Source of the DNA: Microbacterium sp. EYE_78
GTDB lineage: Bacteria > Actinomycetota > Actinomycetes > Actinomycetales > Microbacteriaceae
Direction: 5' to 3'
Assembly: GCF_023149035.1 (NCBI RefSeq)
Contig: NZ_JAHXMY010000002.1
Location: 1-64,000 of the forward strand
Length of the DNA: 64,000 nucleotides
Position 1 is the first letter of the stretch; each line of letters begins with the position of its first letter. Positions 35,753 through 46,455 of the stretch are shown piece by piece. The notes under the pieces are model-generated. The model was not told the DNA's origin. It did no database searches and saw nothing but the letters and a program-made list of their open reading frames with translations. The position numbers and the translations under genes were made by a program.

Positions 35753-36979
35753 TCAGGCGAACGCACTCACACCCGTGATGTCGCGGCCGAGCAGCAGCGC
35801 CTGCACCGACTCCGTGCCCTCGTAGGTGTGGATCGCCTCGATGTCGGCCATGTGCTGCATGACGCCGTACTCGATGAGGATGCCGTTGCCGCCCAGCAGA
35901 TCCCTCGCTGTGGCGGCGACGCGCCGTGCGGCGCGGGTGTTGTGGAACTTCGCGAGCGAAGCCTGGGTGGGCCGCAACCCGCCGGCGGTCTCGAGGTCGG
36001 CGAGGCGGCGGCAGTAGAGCTGCATCGCGGTGAGGTCCTCGAGCATGTGCGCGAGACGCTCCTGCACCATCTGGAACCTCGCGAGGGGCTTCCCGAACTG
36101 CACCCGCTGCTGCGCGTATTGGAGTGCGGCCTCGTAGCAGGCGGTGGCGTGTCCGAGCGCCGACCACGCGACGCCCGACCGCGTCGCGTACAGGACGGTC
36201 GAGGCATCCTTGAACGTCCGGGAACCGGGGAGGACGGCATCGGCGGGCACCCGCACGTCGTCGAACGCGATGTGGGCCTGATGGATGCCGCGCAGCGACG
36301 CCTTGCCCGTGATCACCGTGCCGGTGTAGCCGGGCCGTTCCTGCTCGACGAGGAAGCAGCGGACGGCGCCGTGGTGCTCGTCGCCCTCGGCGTCGACGCG
36401 CGCCCAGACGAACGTGATGCCACCGGCTGCGCCGTTGCCGATCCATTTCTTCGCACCCCGGATGACCCACTCGTCGCCCTCCCGGCGCGCGACGGTCTCG
36501 AGCGAGACGGAATCCGACCCGTGGTCGGGCTCGGTGAGTGCGAAGGCCGCCGGCACCTCGTTCCGCGCGACGGCGAGCAGCCACCTGTCCTGCTGGGCCG
36601 CGCTCCCGAACAGCGCGAGAGTGCGCAGGGCGAGCCCGCCCTGCACCGCGAGGACGGTGCCGAGCGAGCCGTCGCCGCGCGAGATCTCCATGTTCACGAG
36701 GCCGGCCGCCAGCGGGGAGAACCGCGTGAGTCGCGGGTGCTCGACGCCGTCGTTCAGCAGATCGAGCTCCCCGAATCGTCGGGCGATGTCCATCGGGTAC
36801 GCGGCGGCATCCCAGGCCTCCCGCATGCGGTCGCCGACCTCGTCGACGAATCCCTTCGCCCGCTCCCAGACCTCGCGGTCCTCGGCCGGGATGTCGGCGA
36901 ACACGGCGTAGTAGTCGGTCTCGAGCCGGCGCAGGACGTCGTAGTGGCCGGCACCGTCGCCGGGGAGAGAAGCGCTCAT
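35753..36979 (-). CDS. Acyl-CoA dehydrogenase (glutaryl-CoA dehydrogenase-like)
   Basis: A 408-residue FAD acyl-CoA dehydrogenase. The FAD-binding segment ALTEPDHGSDS, a GHATACYEAALQYAQQRVQFGKPL helix and the catalytic base Glu387 in HTYEGTES are visible. The ending VQALLLGRDITGVSAF resembles glutaryl-CoA dehydrogenases. The Arg that binds the glutaryl carboxylate cannot be assigned by eye, so the substrate stays open. The gene is transcribed away from the TetR gene's promoter and may be its neighbour in one unit (71-base gap). Confidence 0.85.
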   Translation of the reverse strand: MSASLPGDGAGHYDVLRRLETDYYAVFADIPAEDREVWERAKGFVDEVGDRMREAWDAAAYPMDIARRFGELDLLNDGVEHPRLTRFSPLAAGLVNMEISRGDGSLGTVLAVQGGLALRTLALFGSAAQQDRWLLAVARNEVPAAFALTEPDHGSDSVSLETVARREGDEWVIRGAKKWIGNGAAGGITFVWARVDAEGDEHHGAVRCFLVEQERPGYTGTVITGKASLRGIHQAHIAFDDVRVPADAVLPGSRTFKDASTVLYATRSGVAWSALGHATACYEAALQYAQQRVQFGKPLARFQMVQERLAHMLEDLTAMQLYCRRLADLETAGGLRPTQASLAKFHNTRAARRVAATARDLLGGNGILIEYGVMQHMADIEAIHTYEGTESVQALLLGRDITGVSAFA

Positions 36980-37050
36980 GCGCTCAAGGGTACGCCTGTG
37001 GTGGGACTAGATCCCAGCCGAGGCGAAACGCAGTCTCACGCCTTCGAGCG

Positions 37051-37713
37051 TCAGCGCAGCGACCCGAGCCGTCGAGCGATCTCGGCCGCCGGCATGCGGC
37101 GGGGGAACGTGGCCACCACCAGATCGTCCTCCGCCGGAGGGGCGCCGTCGGGATGCACGCCGAACCGGACGAGGAGCTCGTCGTAGGCCGTCTCGAGCAC
37201 GGATGCAGGGACCCGCTTCTTGCCGCGGAGAAGTCGGCGCAGCACGTGGTTGTGCACGGCGGTCACGGCGGCGGCGAAGGCGACGGCATCGATCGGGTCG
37301 AGCCCCGGGAGCGAACGGCGGAGGTATTCGTCGAAGAGTCGCTCGTACCGGAAGACGGTGACGATCTCGCGATCGCGGAGCGAGGGCACCTCGCGCACCA
37401 CCGCATAGCGCTGCCTCGCCACCACCGGATCGGCGGCGAAATGCCGGTACACCTCGACCGACGCGCCGCAGACGGCGGCCCAGGGATTCTCGTGCGGCTC
37501 TGCGAGGTAGGTGCGCAGGCGGTCCAGCAGCACCTCGTGGTCCGCGAACACGACGTCGTCCTTCCCGCCGAACTGCCGGAAGAACGTCGACCGCGAGACG
37601 CCGGCCGACTGGGCGATCTGCTCGACCGAGGTCTGCTCGTAGCCGTGTCGTGCGAACAGGGCGAGGGCGGCGGCCACGACCGTGCTGCCTGTGGGGCGCT
37701 CGTCCTCGACCAT
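37051..37713 (-). CDS. TetR family transcriptional regulator
   Basis: A 220-residue regulator with an N-terminal TetR helix-turn-helix (about 10-55: AAALALFARHGYEQTSVEQI, AGVSRSTFFRQFGGKDDVV) and a helical ligand domain. The start is ATG 37713, seven bases after a minus-strand TAGGCT -10 (37721-37726), so it is leaderless; the frame to 37737 would start inside the promoter. It is divergent from the Rieske oxidoreductase 75 bases away and upstream of the acyl-CoA dehydrogenase, so either may be its target. Confidence 0.88.
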   Translation of the reverse strand: MVEDERPTGSTVVAAALALFARHGYEQTSVEQIAQSAGVSRSTFFRQFGGKDDVVFADHEVLLDRLRTYLAEPHENPWAAVCGASVEVYRHFAADPVVARQRYAVVREVPSLRDREIVTVFRYERLFDEYLRRSLPGLDPIDAVAFAAAVTAVHNHVLRRLLRGKKRVPASVLETAYDELLVRFGVHPDGAPPAEDDLVVATFPRRMPAAEIARRLGSLR

Positions 37714-37787
37714 GCACGGAAGCCTAGTCCGAAGCATCCCGTGTCAAGGCGGTGTGCGGGATGCGTCGCGCGACGTTGACTCGGCCC

Positions 37788-39302
37788 ATGTCATCCCTGT
37801 GGAAGCACCATCCCGTGCCCGCCGTCGACGCCCCGTTCGTCCCGAGCGCGCACCACGACGTGGTGGTCGTCGGCGCGGGGATCACCGGCCTCGCGACGGC
37901 CTACGAGCTCGCGCGCTCGGGGGTCGACGTCGCGCTCGTCGAGCGGGGCGGGATCGGCGAGCTCGCCTCGGGGTCGAACACGGGGAAGGTGTCGCTCCTG
38001 CAGGGGACGACGCTCTCGACGCTGCGCTCCGGGCACCCCGCCGCACTCGTGCGCGCGTACGTCGAGGCGAACCGGGCGGGATCCGACTGGATGCGCAGCA
38101 CCGCCGAGCGCCTCGGCGTGCCGCTCACCTCGCGCACGGCCTACACCTATGCACAGGGCGAGGAGGGGCGGCGCTCCGTCGTCCGGGAGTACGACGCGGC
38201 CCGGGAAGCAGGCCTCCCGGTCCGACTCGCGGACGACGACGAACTGCGCAGCGCCGGTGTGCCGATGACGGCCGCCGTCGCGCTCGACGACCAGCGCGCC
38301 GTCGACCCGATGCGCATGCTCGGCGCGCTCGCCGAAGGGTTCGTCGGCGCGGGCGGCACGTTGCACCTCGGGGTGACAGTGCGCGGCGTCGACGTCCTCC
38401 CGACACCACGCGTCGAGACGGACCTCGGTCCGATCTTCGGGGCGAAGGTGGTGCTCGCCACCGGCATCCCGATCCTTGACCGCGGCCTGTACTTCGCGAA
38501 GGTGAGCGGGATGCGGTCGGCCTGCGTGTCGTTCACGCTCACCGCGCCGCTGCCGGACGGCATGTACCTCTCCGCCGACGGACCCACCCGCTCGGTGCGG
38601 ACGATCGCGCTCGACGACGGCCCGGCTGACGTCGCACAGCTCGTCGTCGGCGGCGCGGGGCATCCGGTCGGACGCGCCGAGTCCGAGCGGGCGATGCTCG
38701 ACGACCTGTCACGGTGGGCCCAGCAGACCCTCCCGGTGGGGGAGGAGACCCACCGCTGGTCGGCGCAGGACTACACCTCGCACAACCGCGTCCCGTTCAT
38801 CGGCGCGATGCCGCGCTCCCTCGGCCGGGTGCGCTTCGCGACCGGGTACGCGAAGTGGGGGCTGACGAACGCGCCCGCCGCGGCGCTCCGGATCGTCAGT
38901 GAACTGCGCGGCGAGGGCCTTCGCGAGCGCCCCCGCTGGATGACCATGCTCGGCACCCGTCTCACCATGCCCGCCGACGTCGCTCGCGGCGTCAGCGAGA
39001 ACGCGAAGGTCGGTCTCGCGGCGGCGAAGGGGTGGGCGGCGGCGGAGACCGAGTCGGTCCCGGTCCCGCGACCGGCGGAGGGCGAGGGTGTCGTCGCGCA
39101 GCGCGCGGGGCATCCCGTCGGCGTCTCGACGACCGGAGGCGAGACCCGGGCAGTCAGTGCCGTGTGTCCGCACCTGGGCGGCGTGCTCGAGTGGAACGAC
39201 CTCGAGTGCACGTGGGACTGTCCACTGCACGCGTCGCGGTTCACGCCTGACGGCGAACGCATCGAAGGCCCCGCGACGCGAGGCCTTCGACGGGTCGACT
39301 GA
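37788..39302 (+). CDS. FAD oxidoreductase with C-terminal Rieske domain
   Basis: A 504-residue fusion. Residues 25-400 are a DAO-type FAD oxidoreductase (GAGITG at 29-34; the FATGYAKWGLTNAPAAA segment near the C-terminal FAD site), and a Rieske 2Fe-2S domain follows. Its ligands are Cys460 and His462 (CPHLGG) and Cys478 and His481 (CPLH). Such DadA-Rieske fusions occur in actinobacteria and bacilli; electrons from an amine or acid donor could pass to the cluster. The start is ATG 37788. The substrate is unknown. Confidence 0.85.
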   Translation: MSSLWKHHPVPAVDAPFVPSAHHDVVVVGAGITGLATAYELARSGVDVALVERGGIGELASGSNTGKVSLLQGTTLSTLRSGHPAALVRAYVEANRAGSDWMRSTAERLGVPLTSRTAYTYAQGEEGRRSVVREYDAAREAGLPVRLADDDELRSAGVPMTAAVALDDQRAVDPMRMLGALAEGFVGAGGTLHLGVTVRGVDVLPTPRVETDLGPIFGAKVVLATGIPILDRGLYFAKVSGMRSACVSFTLTAPLPDGMYLSADGPTRSVRTIALDDGPADVAQLVVGGAGHPVGRAESERAMLDDLSRWAQQTLPVGEETHRWSAQDYTSHNRVPFIGAMPRSLGRVRFATGYAKWGLTNAPAAALRIVSELRGEGLRERPRWMTMLGTRLTMPADVARGVSENAKVGLAAAKGWAAAETESVPVPRPAEGEGVVAQRAGHPVGVSTTGGETRAVSAVCPHLGGVLEWNDLECTWDCPLHASRFTPDGERIEGPATRGLRRVD

Positions 39303-39305
39303 CGC

Positions 39306-39806
39306 TCAGGTCGCCGCCGCGATGACGCCCGTGATGATGAGGGTGACGAGCGTCGTCCACAGCACGATCGCGGTGCCCTGCCAGAAGAGGACGATGCGCG
39401 TCGGCACGCCCGTGCCCTTGAGCGCTGCGGCGGTGAACTGGGTGGGGAGGATGAGCGGGCCGAGCAGGCTCACCCCGGGCGTTCCGTAGCGGTGGTAGGC
39501 CTTCTGGAACTTCTCGCTGCGCGCCGATGCGGGCTTGTCGGCGGCGCCCGGCCGCGTGGTGACGGCGGTGCGGACGCGGGCCGTGACGAGGACGACGACG
39601 GCGACGCAGATGAAGTTGCCCGCGGCGCCGGCGATGGCGGCGACGATCGGGTGGATGCCGCCGATGATGCCGATCGCGGCGGCACCCTCACCCTCGATGA
39701 AGGGCACGGCTCCCGCGAGCGCCACGATCAGCGGCTGCAGGATGTCGGGCATCTGGGCCACGAGGTCCTGGAAGCCGGCGACGAGGTCGGAGACGGGGTT
39801 CGACAT
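39306..39806 (-). CDS. Small multi-drug export family protein
   Basis: A 166-residue membrane protein with about four hydrophobic segments, similar to the putative small multi-drug export family; the GAVPFIEGEGAA segment and the LGPLILPTQFTAAALKG loop are typical. The export role is based on family naming and has little direct evidence. The start is ATG 39806 with AGAGGA eight bases upstream. It converges on the Rieske oxidoreductase gene. Confidence 0.7.
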   Translation of the reverse strand: MSNPVSDLVAGFQDLVAQMPDILQPLIVALAGAVPFIEGEGAAAIGIIGGIHPIVAAIAGAAGNFICVAVVVLVTARVRTAVTTRPGAADKPASARSEKFQKAYHRYGTPGVSLLGPLILPTQFTAAALKGTGVPTRIVLFWQGTAIVLWTTLVTLIITGVIAAAT

Positions 39807-39957
39807 GATGTCCTCTCGGTCCGGCGACCGGATCTCGTATCGCCGTGATCCCATCTCACCCGTCGCCCGCCGCCCACGGCAGTGTCGCGCAGTCACCCGT
39901 ACGCGGGAGCTTTCGCGACCGAGGGGGTGACATTCGTCATGGTCGTACTGTGGCCGT

Positions 39958-41154
39958 GTGACGAGCCCCGACCCGACCCCGACCCGCACGGCGGTCTCGC
40001 TCGCCCGCGGCGTGACCGCGACCGGGTGGTACATCGCGACCTCGATGGTGTCCTTCCTGCTCATCACGCTGTTCATGTGGGGCGTCGTCGTGCTCTACGC
40101 CCGCGGCGGGTGGCGGGACCCCGTCACCCTCGTCGGCTTCATCTCGCTGTCGGCGGCCCTGGTCGCGGCGACGGTGCTGCTCCTCGTGCGGTACCGGCGC
40201 GACGGCGACCTCGACGAGCGTGACCGTCCCTCCGGGCGGCGCCGGTTCCTCTCCCTCCCCGTCGTCCTCGGTGTGCTCGCCTCGATCCTCCTCGGCGTCG
40301 TGTGCGGCTCGATCCTGTTCGCCGCCTCGCTCATCGGATCGACGCTCTGCCTCGTGCGGTGGGGGCCCGGCATCCGCTGGCGCGGCGTCGTCCTGCTCGA
40401 GGTGTCCCTCGTCCTCCTGTGGTTCCTGGACCTCGCGAGCGCAGCGCCGGGCAGCGACGCGTTCGTGCTGGCGTTCTTCGCCGTGCTCCTGCCTTTGACG
40501 CAGGCGCTCTCGCTCTGGTCCTGGGACGTCGTGCTCGAACTCGACCGGGCCCGCCGCACCGAGGCTCGATTGGCCGCCGTGCAGGAGCGGCTGCGCCTTG
40601 CCGGTGAGCTGCACGACCTCCAGGGCCACCACCTGCAGGTGATCGCGCTGCAGCTCGAGCTCGCCGAGCGCATGCTCGCAAGGGATCCGGATGCCGCGGT
40701 CGCCCAGATCCGGCTCGCACGTGCTTCTGTCGACGAGGCGCGCGACGGCACCCGCGCGCTCGCCGGACGGTTCCGCGGCGTGCCGCTGCCCGATGAGCTC
40801 GCCAACGCCGCGGATCTGCTCCGCGCGGCCGGCCTCGAGGTGACCCTCGACGTCGCGGCCGACGCGGCATCCGCACCCGCCGATCTGCTCGGTCCTGTCA
40901 TCCGCGAGTGCACCACGAACGTCCTCAAGCACGGCGGCGGCCGGTGGGCGAGACTCGGCCTCGACCGCGCGGGCGGCGGGTGGCGCCTGACCGCCGCGAA
41001 CGATCCGGGCACAGGGTCGGCGATCGGGGCCGGCGCCGGGCTCGAGGGCATCGCGCACCGCGTCGGCGTCGTCGGCGGAGACGTTTCGTCGAGCCGGGAC
41101 GAGGACCGCTTCGAACTGGTCGTGACCGTGCCGGCGGAGAGAGGGATGACATGA
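39958..41154 (+). CDS. DesK-like sensor histidine kinase
   Basis: A 398-residue kinase. About five membrane helices fill residues 15-195, and a HisKA_3 domain has phospho-acceptor His219 in LHDLQGHHLQVIALQLELAE, the usual DesK-family sequence in actinobacteria. The C-terminal HATPase domain has RECTTNVLKHG as N-box and GAGLEGIAHRV. The start is GTG 39958, six bases after TACTGT (39946-39951), so it is probably leaderless. It overlaps the response regulator by four bases (ATGA). The signal may be membrane state, by analogy with DesK. Confidence 0.88.
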   Translation: MTSPDPTPTRTAVSLARGVTATGWYIATSMVSFLLITLFMWGVVVLYARGGWRDPVTLVGFISLSAALVAATVLLLVRYRRDGDLDERDRPSGRRRFLSLPVVLGVLASILLGVVCGSILFAASLIGSTLCLVRWGPGIRWRGVVLLEVSLVLLWFLDLASAAPGSDAFVLAFFAVLLPLTQALSLWSWDVVLELDRARRTEARLAAVQERLRLAGELHDLQGHHLQVIALQLELAERMLARDPDAAVAQIRLARASVDEARDGTRALAGRFRGVPLPDELANAADLLRAAGLEVTLDVAADAASAPADLLGPVIRECTTNVLKHGGGRWARLGLDRAGGGWRLTAANDPGTGSAIGAGAGLEGIAHRVGVVGGDVSSSRDEDRFELVVTVPAERGMT

Positions 41155-41753
41155 TCCGGGTGCTCATCGCCGACGACGAGGACATGATCCGCACGGCGCT
41201 CGCCGCGCTGCTCGACCTCGAGGACGATCTCGAGGTCGTCGCGCAGTGCAGCGACGGCGAGAGCGCCGTCGAGCGTGCGCTCGACCTGCGCCCCGACGTC
41301 TGCCTGCTCGACCTCGAGATGCCGGGGATCGACGGCGTAGAGGCGGCCGCACGCATCCGGCAGCGCATCCCGGCGCGCTGCGTCGTCGTCACCCGGCATG
41401 CGCGCCCGGGGGTCCTGCGCCGCGCGTTGAGCGCCGGCGTCGACGGCTTCGTGCCCAAGTCCCGGCGGGCCGACGACGTCGCCGCGGTCATCCGGGAGGT
41501 CGCGGCCGGTCGCCGGTACGTCGATCCCGAGGTCGCTGCCGACGCGCTCAGCGACGAGCGGAGCCCGCTCACCGACCGAGAGCTCGACGTGCTGCGCGCG
41601 GGATCCCGGGGCGAGACGATCGCCGAGATCGCGGCATCCCTCCACCTCTCGGCGGGCACGGTGCGCAACCACGTCTCGTCGGTGCTCGGCAAGCTCGGGC
41701 TCTCGACCCGGCAGCAGGCGGCCATCATGGCGCGCGAGCGCGGCTGGATCTGA
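41151..41753 (+). CDS. NarL/DesR family response regulator
   Basis: A 200-residue response regulator. The receiver domain has Asp8/Asp9, phospho-acceptor Asp54 in LLDLEMPG and Lys103. A LuxR-type helix-turn-helix (about 138-195) has LTDRELDVLRAGSRGETIAEIAASLHLS and TVRNHVSSVLGKL. It is translationally coupled to the kinase gene. Its targets are unknown; the ABC-2 exporters typically controlled by DesR-like pairs are not adjacent here. Confidence 0.9.
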   Translation: MIRVLIADDEDMIRTALAALLDLEDDLEVVAQCSDGESAVERALDLRPDVCLLDLEMPGIDGVEAAARIRQRIPARCVVVTRHARPGVLRRALSAGVDGFVPKSRRADDVAAVIREVAAGRRYVDPEVAADALSDERSPLTDRELDVLRAGSRGETIAEIAASLHLSAGTVRNHVSSVLGKLGLSTRQQAAIMARERGWI

Positions 41754-41756
41754 CCG

Positions 41757-42506
41757 ATGGACGATGAGATGCCGCTGCAGGGCGGCAACGCCAGTGGCGG
41801 TGTCGCCCGCGTCGGCGACACGGTGCGCAAGCCCTGGACCGCGGCGACGCCGAGCGTCACGGCGTACATGCGCACGCTTCGTTCCGCCGGCGTCGACCTG
41901 CCCGAACCGCGCGGTCGCGATGCGGCGGGCCGGCAGGTGATCGAGTTCGTGCCGGGGCAGCTCGCGATCGAGCGCGGTCGGTTGGCGAGCGCTGATCTGC
42001 GCCGCATCGGCGCGATGGTGCGGGCGATCCACGACGCGAGTGCCCGGCACCTCGTCTCGGAGGATGACCGGTGGGAGCGCACGATCGCCGCGCCCGCCGC
42101 CGAGCTGGTCTGCCACAACGATCTCGCGCCGTGGAACCTCGTGCTGGGGGAGCGTTGGATCTTCATCGACTGGGATGCGGCCGCCCCGAGCACCCGTCTC
42201 TGGGATCTCGCCTACGCAGCCCAGGCCTTCGCGCTCAACGACCCGTCCGAGACACCCTCGGACGCCGCCGAGGATCTCGCCGCGTTCGTCGACGGGTACG
42301 CGGCGGACGCGGACCTGCGTCGCGGGCTGCCGACGGCGATGGCGGACCGCGCCGCAGCGATGCTCGAGCTGCTCCGGCGGTCATCCGAGTCGGGCGTGGA
42401 ACCGTGGGCGTCGATGTTCGCCTCGGGGCACGGCGATCACTGGCGCGCGGTGGCGGCCTACGTCCGGCACCACCGCGAGGTCTGGGCGTCCGCGCTCGGG
42501 GGGTGA
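41757..42506 (+). CDS. Aminoglycoside phosphotransferase-like kinase
   Basis: A 249-residue protein with the kinase-like APH fold. The catalytic Brenner motif VCHNDLAPWNLVL (about 118-130) and the metal-binding FIDWDAA are intact. The N-lobe is short and starts with GGNASGGVARVGDTV. APH-fold proteins phosphorylate small molecules, so antibiotic resistance cannot be inferred. It follows the response regulator with a three-base gap, so it is probably in that operon. The start is ATG 41757 or 41769. Confidence 0.78.
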   Translation: MDDEMPLQGGNASGGVARVGDTVRKPWTAATPSVTAYMRTLRSAGVDLPEPRGRDAAGRQVIEFVPGQLAIERGRLASADLRRIGAMVRAIHDASARHLVSEDDRWERTIAAPAAELVCHNDLAPWNLVLGERWIFIDWDAAAPSTRLWDLAYAAQAFALNDPSETPSDAAEDLAAFVDGYAADADLRRGLPTAMADRAAAMLELLRRSSESGVEPWASMFASGHGDHWRAVAAYVRHHREVWASALGG

Positions 42507-42559
42507 TCGCGACCCCGCCGTTCGAGGGGAGCGGGAACGGCGCGTCCAGGCTCGGGTAG

Positions 42560-42641
42560 TAGGCTTTTCGCCCGGGCGATCTCTCGACATCGAGATTGTT
42601 CGACGCCCGTCACCCCCACCGTCGCCCAGCGAAGGATTGCA
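42560..42641 (+). promoter_or_regulatory. sucCD promoter, leader palindrome and ribosome site
   Basis: A -10 box TAGGCT (42560-42565) predicts a start near 42572. A perfect palindrome TCTCGA-CA-TCGAGA (42582-42595) lies at about +10 to +24, the place of a repressor operator or mRNA hairpin. A Shine-Dalgarno GAAGGA (42631-42636) precedes GTG 42642. The rest of the 135-base intergenic space holds nothing else recognisable. Confidence 0.6.
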
Positions 42642-43808
42642 GTGGACCTTTACGAGTACCAGGCACGAGACCTGTTCGAGAAGTACGAGGTGCCGGTGCT
42701 CGCCGGCATCATCGCCGACACCCCTGAGGAGGCGAAGGCGGCCGCTGAGAAGATCGGCGGTGTCGTCGTCGTGAAGGCTCAGGTCAAGACCGGAGGTCGC
42801 GGCAAGGCCGGCGGCGTCAAGGTCGCCAAGACCCCCGACGAGGCCTACGCGGCAGCCGAGGCCATTCTCGGCCTCGACATCAAGGGCCACGTGGTCCAGC
42901 GCGTCATGGTCGCCCAGGGCGCCGACATCGCGGAGGAGTTCTACTTCTCCGTGCTGCTCGACCGCTCGAACCGCTCGTACCTGAGCCTGTGCTCGGTCGA
43001 AGGCGGCATGGAGATCGAGGAGCTCGCCGTCGAGCGTCCCGAGGCGCTCGCGCGCATCGAGGTCGACCCGCTGCAGGGCATCGACAAGGCCAAGGCCGTC
43101 GAGATCGCGAAGGCCGCGAACTTCCCCGAGGACCTCGTCGAGAAGGTCTCGGACGTGTTCGTCAAGCTCTACGACGTCTACAAGGGCGAGGGCGCGACCC
43201 TCGTCGAGGTGAACCCGCTCGTCCGCACGGGTGCCGGTGACATCGTCGCCCTCGACGGCAAGGTCTCGCTCGACGAGAACGCCAGCGAGGTGCGCCACCC
43301 CGAGCACGAAGAGCTCGAGGACAAGAGCGCCGCGGACCCGCTCGAGGCCAAGGCGAAGGCATCCGGCCTCAACTACGTCAAGCTCGACGGTCAGGTCGGC
43401 ATCATCGGCAACGGCGCGGGCCTGGTCATGTCGACCCTCGACGTCGTCGCCTACGCCGGCGAGAATCACGGCGGCGTCACACCCGCGAACTTCCTCGACA
43501 TCGGCGGCGGTGCGAACGCGCAGGTCATGGCGTCGGGTCTCGACGTGATCCTCGGCGACGAGCAGGTCAAGAGCGTCTTCGTCAACGTGTTCGGCGGCAT
43601 CACGTCGTGCGTCGCGGTGGCCGAGGGCATCGTGAAGGCCCTCGAGATCCTCGGCGACGCGGCCACCAAGCCGCTCGTCGTCCGTCTCGACGGCAACCAG
43701 GTCGACGAGGGGCGCGCGATTCTCGCCGAGGCGAACCACCCGCTCGTCACGCTCGCCGCCGGTATGGACGAGGGCGCCGACAAGGCCGCCGAGCTGGCGA
43801 ACGCCTGA
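42642..43808 (+). CDS. sucC: Succinyl-CoA synthetase, beta subunit
   Basis: The 388-residue ADP-forming beta subunit of the TCA-cycle ligase that makes ATP (or GTP) from succinyl-CoA. The N-terminal ATP-grasp domain starts [15 protein letters not shown] and has [20 protein letters not shown] and the C-terminal NVFGGITSC and RLDGN..EG are typical. The start is GTG 42642. It is followed by sucD after a 37-base gap. Length is normal. Confidence 0.97.
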   Translation: MDLYEYQARDLFEKYEVPVLAGIIADTPEEAKAAAEKIGGVVVVKAQVKTGGRGKAGGVKVAKTPDEAYAAAEAILGLDIKGHVVQRVMVAQGADIAEEFYFSVLLDRSNRSYLSLCSVEGGMEIEELAVERPEALARIEVDPLQGIDKAKAVEIAKAANFPEDLVEKVSDVFVKLYDVYKGEGATLVEVNPLVRTGAGDIVALDGKVSLDENASEVRHPEHEELEDKSAADPLEAKAKASGLNYVKLDGQVGIIGNGAGLVMSTLDVVAYAGENHGGVTPANFLDIGGGANAQVMASGLDVILGDEQVKSVFVNVFGGITSCVAVAEGIVKALEILGDAATKPLVVRLDGNQVDEGRAILAEANHPLVTLAAGMDEGADKAAELANA

Positions 43809-43827
43809 GCCGCGCCGAGACTACTGA

Positions 43828-44748
<921 letters not shown>

Positions 44749-44758
44749 GTCAGACAGA

Positions 44759-44794
44759 ACGAAGGGGCGGATGCCGCGGCATCCGCCCCTTCGT
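44759..44794. terminator. Terminator after sucCD
   Basis: A near-perfect palindrome with a 17-bp stem (44759-44775 with 44778-44794, core GAAGGGGCGGATGCC) starts 10 bases after the sucD stop and is followed by CGTTCC. Confidence 0.88.
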
Positions 44795-44820
44795 CGTTCC
44801 CGCACGCGTCGGCACCGCGC

Positions 44821-44877
44821 TCCGGGGACGCGAGATGCCGTCCGGCTCGTTGCGTCGCGACCGCTCGCGTCCCCGGA
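44821..44877. repeat. Intergenic inverted repeat, 14-bp stem
   Basis: TCCGGGGACGCGAG (44821-44834) is perfectly complementary to 44864-44877 across a 29-nt loop. It lies between the sucCD terminator and the 3' end of the converging purine permease gene. It has no T tract. It may be part of a compound terminator or a REP-like palindrome. Confidence 0.6.
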
Positions 44878-44893
44878 ACCCCGCCGCAACGAC

Positions 44894-44950
44894 CGAGGTC
44901 CCGATCGGGCCGGGAATGCGCGAGGCAGACCCGGCCCGATCGGGACCTCG
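44894..44950. repeat. Intergenic inverted repeat, perfect 21-bp stem
   Basis: Bases 44894-44914 (core CGAGGTCCCGATCGGG) are exactly complementary to 44930-44950 with a 15-nt loop. It ends 17 bases from the stop of the converging AzgA-type gene, so it may terminate that transcript, although no T tract follows on the minus strand. It is unusually long and perfect for a terminator. Confidence 0.65.
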
Positions 44951-44967
44951 ATCGTCCCGCGCGCGGG

Positions 44968-46395
44968 TCAGGCGCCGACGAGTGCCTCGATCGGGCCGCG
45001 GGCGAAGTAGAGGACGAAGCCGGCGGCGACGATCCAGAGCAGCCAGTGGACGTGCTTCGCGCGGCCGGCGAAGGCGTTCACGACGACCCAGCTGATGAAG
45101 CCCGCACCGATGCCGTTGGCGATCGAGTAGGTCAGCGGCATGACCGTCGCGGTCAGGAAGACCGGCAGCAGCACACTGAAGTCCGTCAGGTCGATGTTCT
45201 TGATCTGCGACAGCATGAGCGCACCGACGAGCACGAGCGCCGCCGCAGCGACGAACCCGGGAACGATCGAGGCGAGCGGGGTGAAGAACATCGCGACGAG
45301 GAAGAGCAGACCGGTCACGACGTTCGCGAGGCCCGTGCGCGCACCCTCGCCGATGCCCGAACCCGACTCGACGAACACCGTTGCGGACGACGACGAGGTC
45401 GCGCCACCGGCGATGGCGCCGACGCCCTCGACGATCAGCGCCGACTTGATGCGCGGGAAGTCGCCCTTCTCGTTGGCGAGACCAGACTCCTTCGCGAGGC
45501 CCGTCATCGTGCCCATCGCGTCGAAGAAGTTCGAGAAGACGAGGGTGAAGACGATCATGACGACCGACACGACGCCGACCTTCGCCCAGTCGAATCCGAA
45601 GTCGATCGCCCCGACGAGCCCGAAGTCGGGCGCCGCGACGACGCTGAGTCCGCTGACGTCCAGCCCCATCGCCGTCGGCCAGATCGCGTTGACGACGTAG
45701 GTGATGACCGTGCCGCCGACGAGGCCGAGCAGCAGTCCGCCCTTCACCTTGAGGGCCATGAGGATGCCGGAGAGGAACAGCGTGACCACGAACATCACCG
45801 TGCTGATCGTCGTGATCGAGCCGCCGACGCCGAGGTCCAGCGGGGGAGAGGCATTGCCGGTGGTCGTGACGAAGCCGGCGTTCACGAATCCGATGAACGC
45901 GATGAACAGCCCGATGCCGACGGTGATCGCCAGCTTCAGCTGCACCGGGACGGCGTCGAAGATCATCTTCCGGAGGCCTGTGACGGCCAGGAGCACGATG
46001 ATCAGACCGTTGATGACGACGAGGGCCATCGCCTCGCCCCAGGTGACCTGACCGACGACCGAGAACGCGACGAAGGCATTGATGCCGAGACCGGCCGCGA
46101 AGGCGAAGGGGAGCCGGGTGACGAGGCCGAAGAGGATCGTCATGACGCCGGCGGTGAGGGCGGTCGAGGTCGCGACCGCGCTGGACTCGAGCACCACTCC
46201 GTCGACGTCGGGTGTCGACAGGATCAGCGGGTTGAGGATGACGATGTAGGCCATCGTCACGAAGGTCACGAGACCGCCGCGGATCTCCGTGCCGACGGTG
46301 GAGCCGCGGCCGGTGATGTCGAAGTAGCGGTCGAGGAACGAGGTGGATGCCGGGGCTGCGGCGGTCCGGGACGTGCGAGGGGGCGTGCTGTTCAC
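44968..46395 (-). CDS. AzgA-type adenine/guanine/hypoxanthine permease (NCS2)
   Basis: A 475-residue membrane protein with about 13 helices of the NCS2/AzgA purine permease family. Family segments include [39 protein letters not shown], and [27 protein letters not shown]. It should import adenine, guanine or hypoxanthine with protons, which suits a window with several purine genes. The start is ATG 46395. The distinction between guanine/hypoxanthine and adenine cannot be made by eye. Confidence 0.88.
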   Translation of the reverse strand: MNSTPPRTSRTAAAPASTSFLDRYFDITGRGSTVGTEIRGGLVTFVTMAYIVILNPLILSTPDVDGVVLESSAVATSTALTAGVMTILFGLVTRLPFAFAAGLGINAFVAFSVVGQVTWGEAMALVVINGLIIVLLAVTGLRKMIFDAVPVQLKLAITVGIGLFIAFIGFVNAGFVTTTGNASPPLDLGVGGSITTISTVMFVVTLFLSGILMALKVKGGLLLGLVGGTVITYVVNAIWPTAMGLDVSGLSVVAAPDFGLVGAIDFGFDWAKVGVVSVVMIVFTLVFSNFFDAMGTMTGLAKESGLANEKGDFPRIKSALIVEGVGAIAGGATSSSSATVFVESGSGIGEGARTGLANVVTGLLFLVAMFFTPLASIVPGFVAAAALVLVGALMLSQIKNIDLTDFSVLLPVFLTATVMPLTYSIANGIGAGFISWVVVNAFAGRAKHVHWLLWIVAAGFVLYFARGPIEALVGA

Positions 46396-46455
46396 CCTCC
46401 GAGGGTAGTCGGTCGATCACCCGCGCACGGCGGGCGATCGGCGTACCCTCGCGGT

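Noticed and set aside
41757..42506. Aminoglycoside resistance gene
   Set aside because: The APH fold with the Brenner motif is shared by many small-molecule kinases; nothing in the sequence or context points to an antibiotic substrate.
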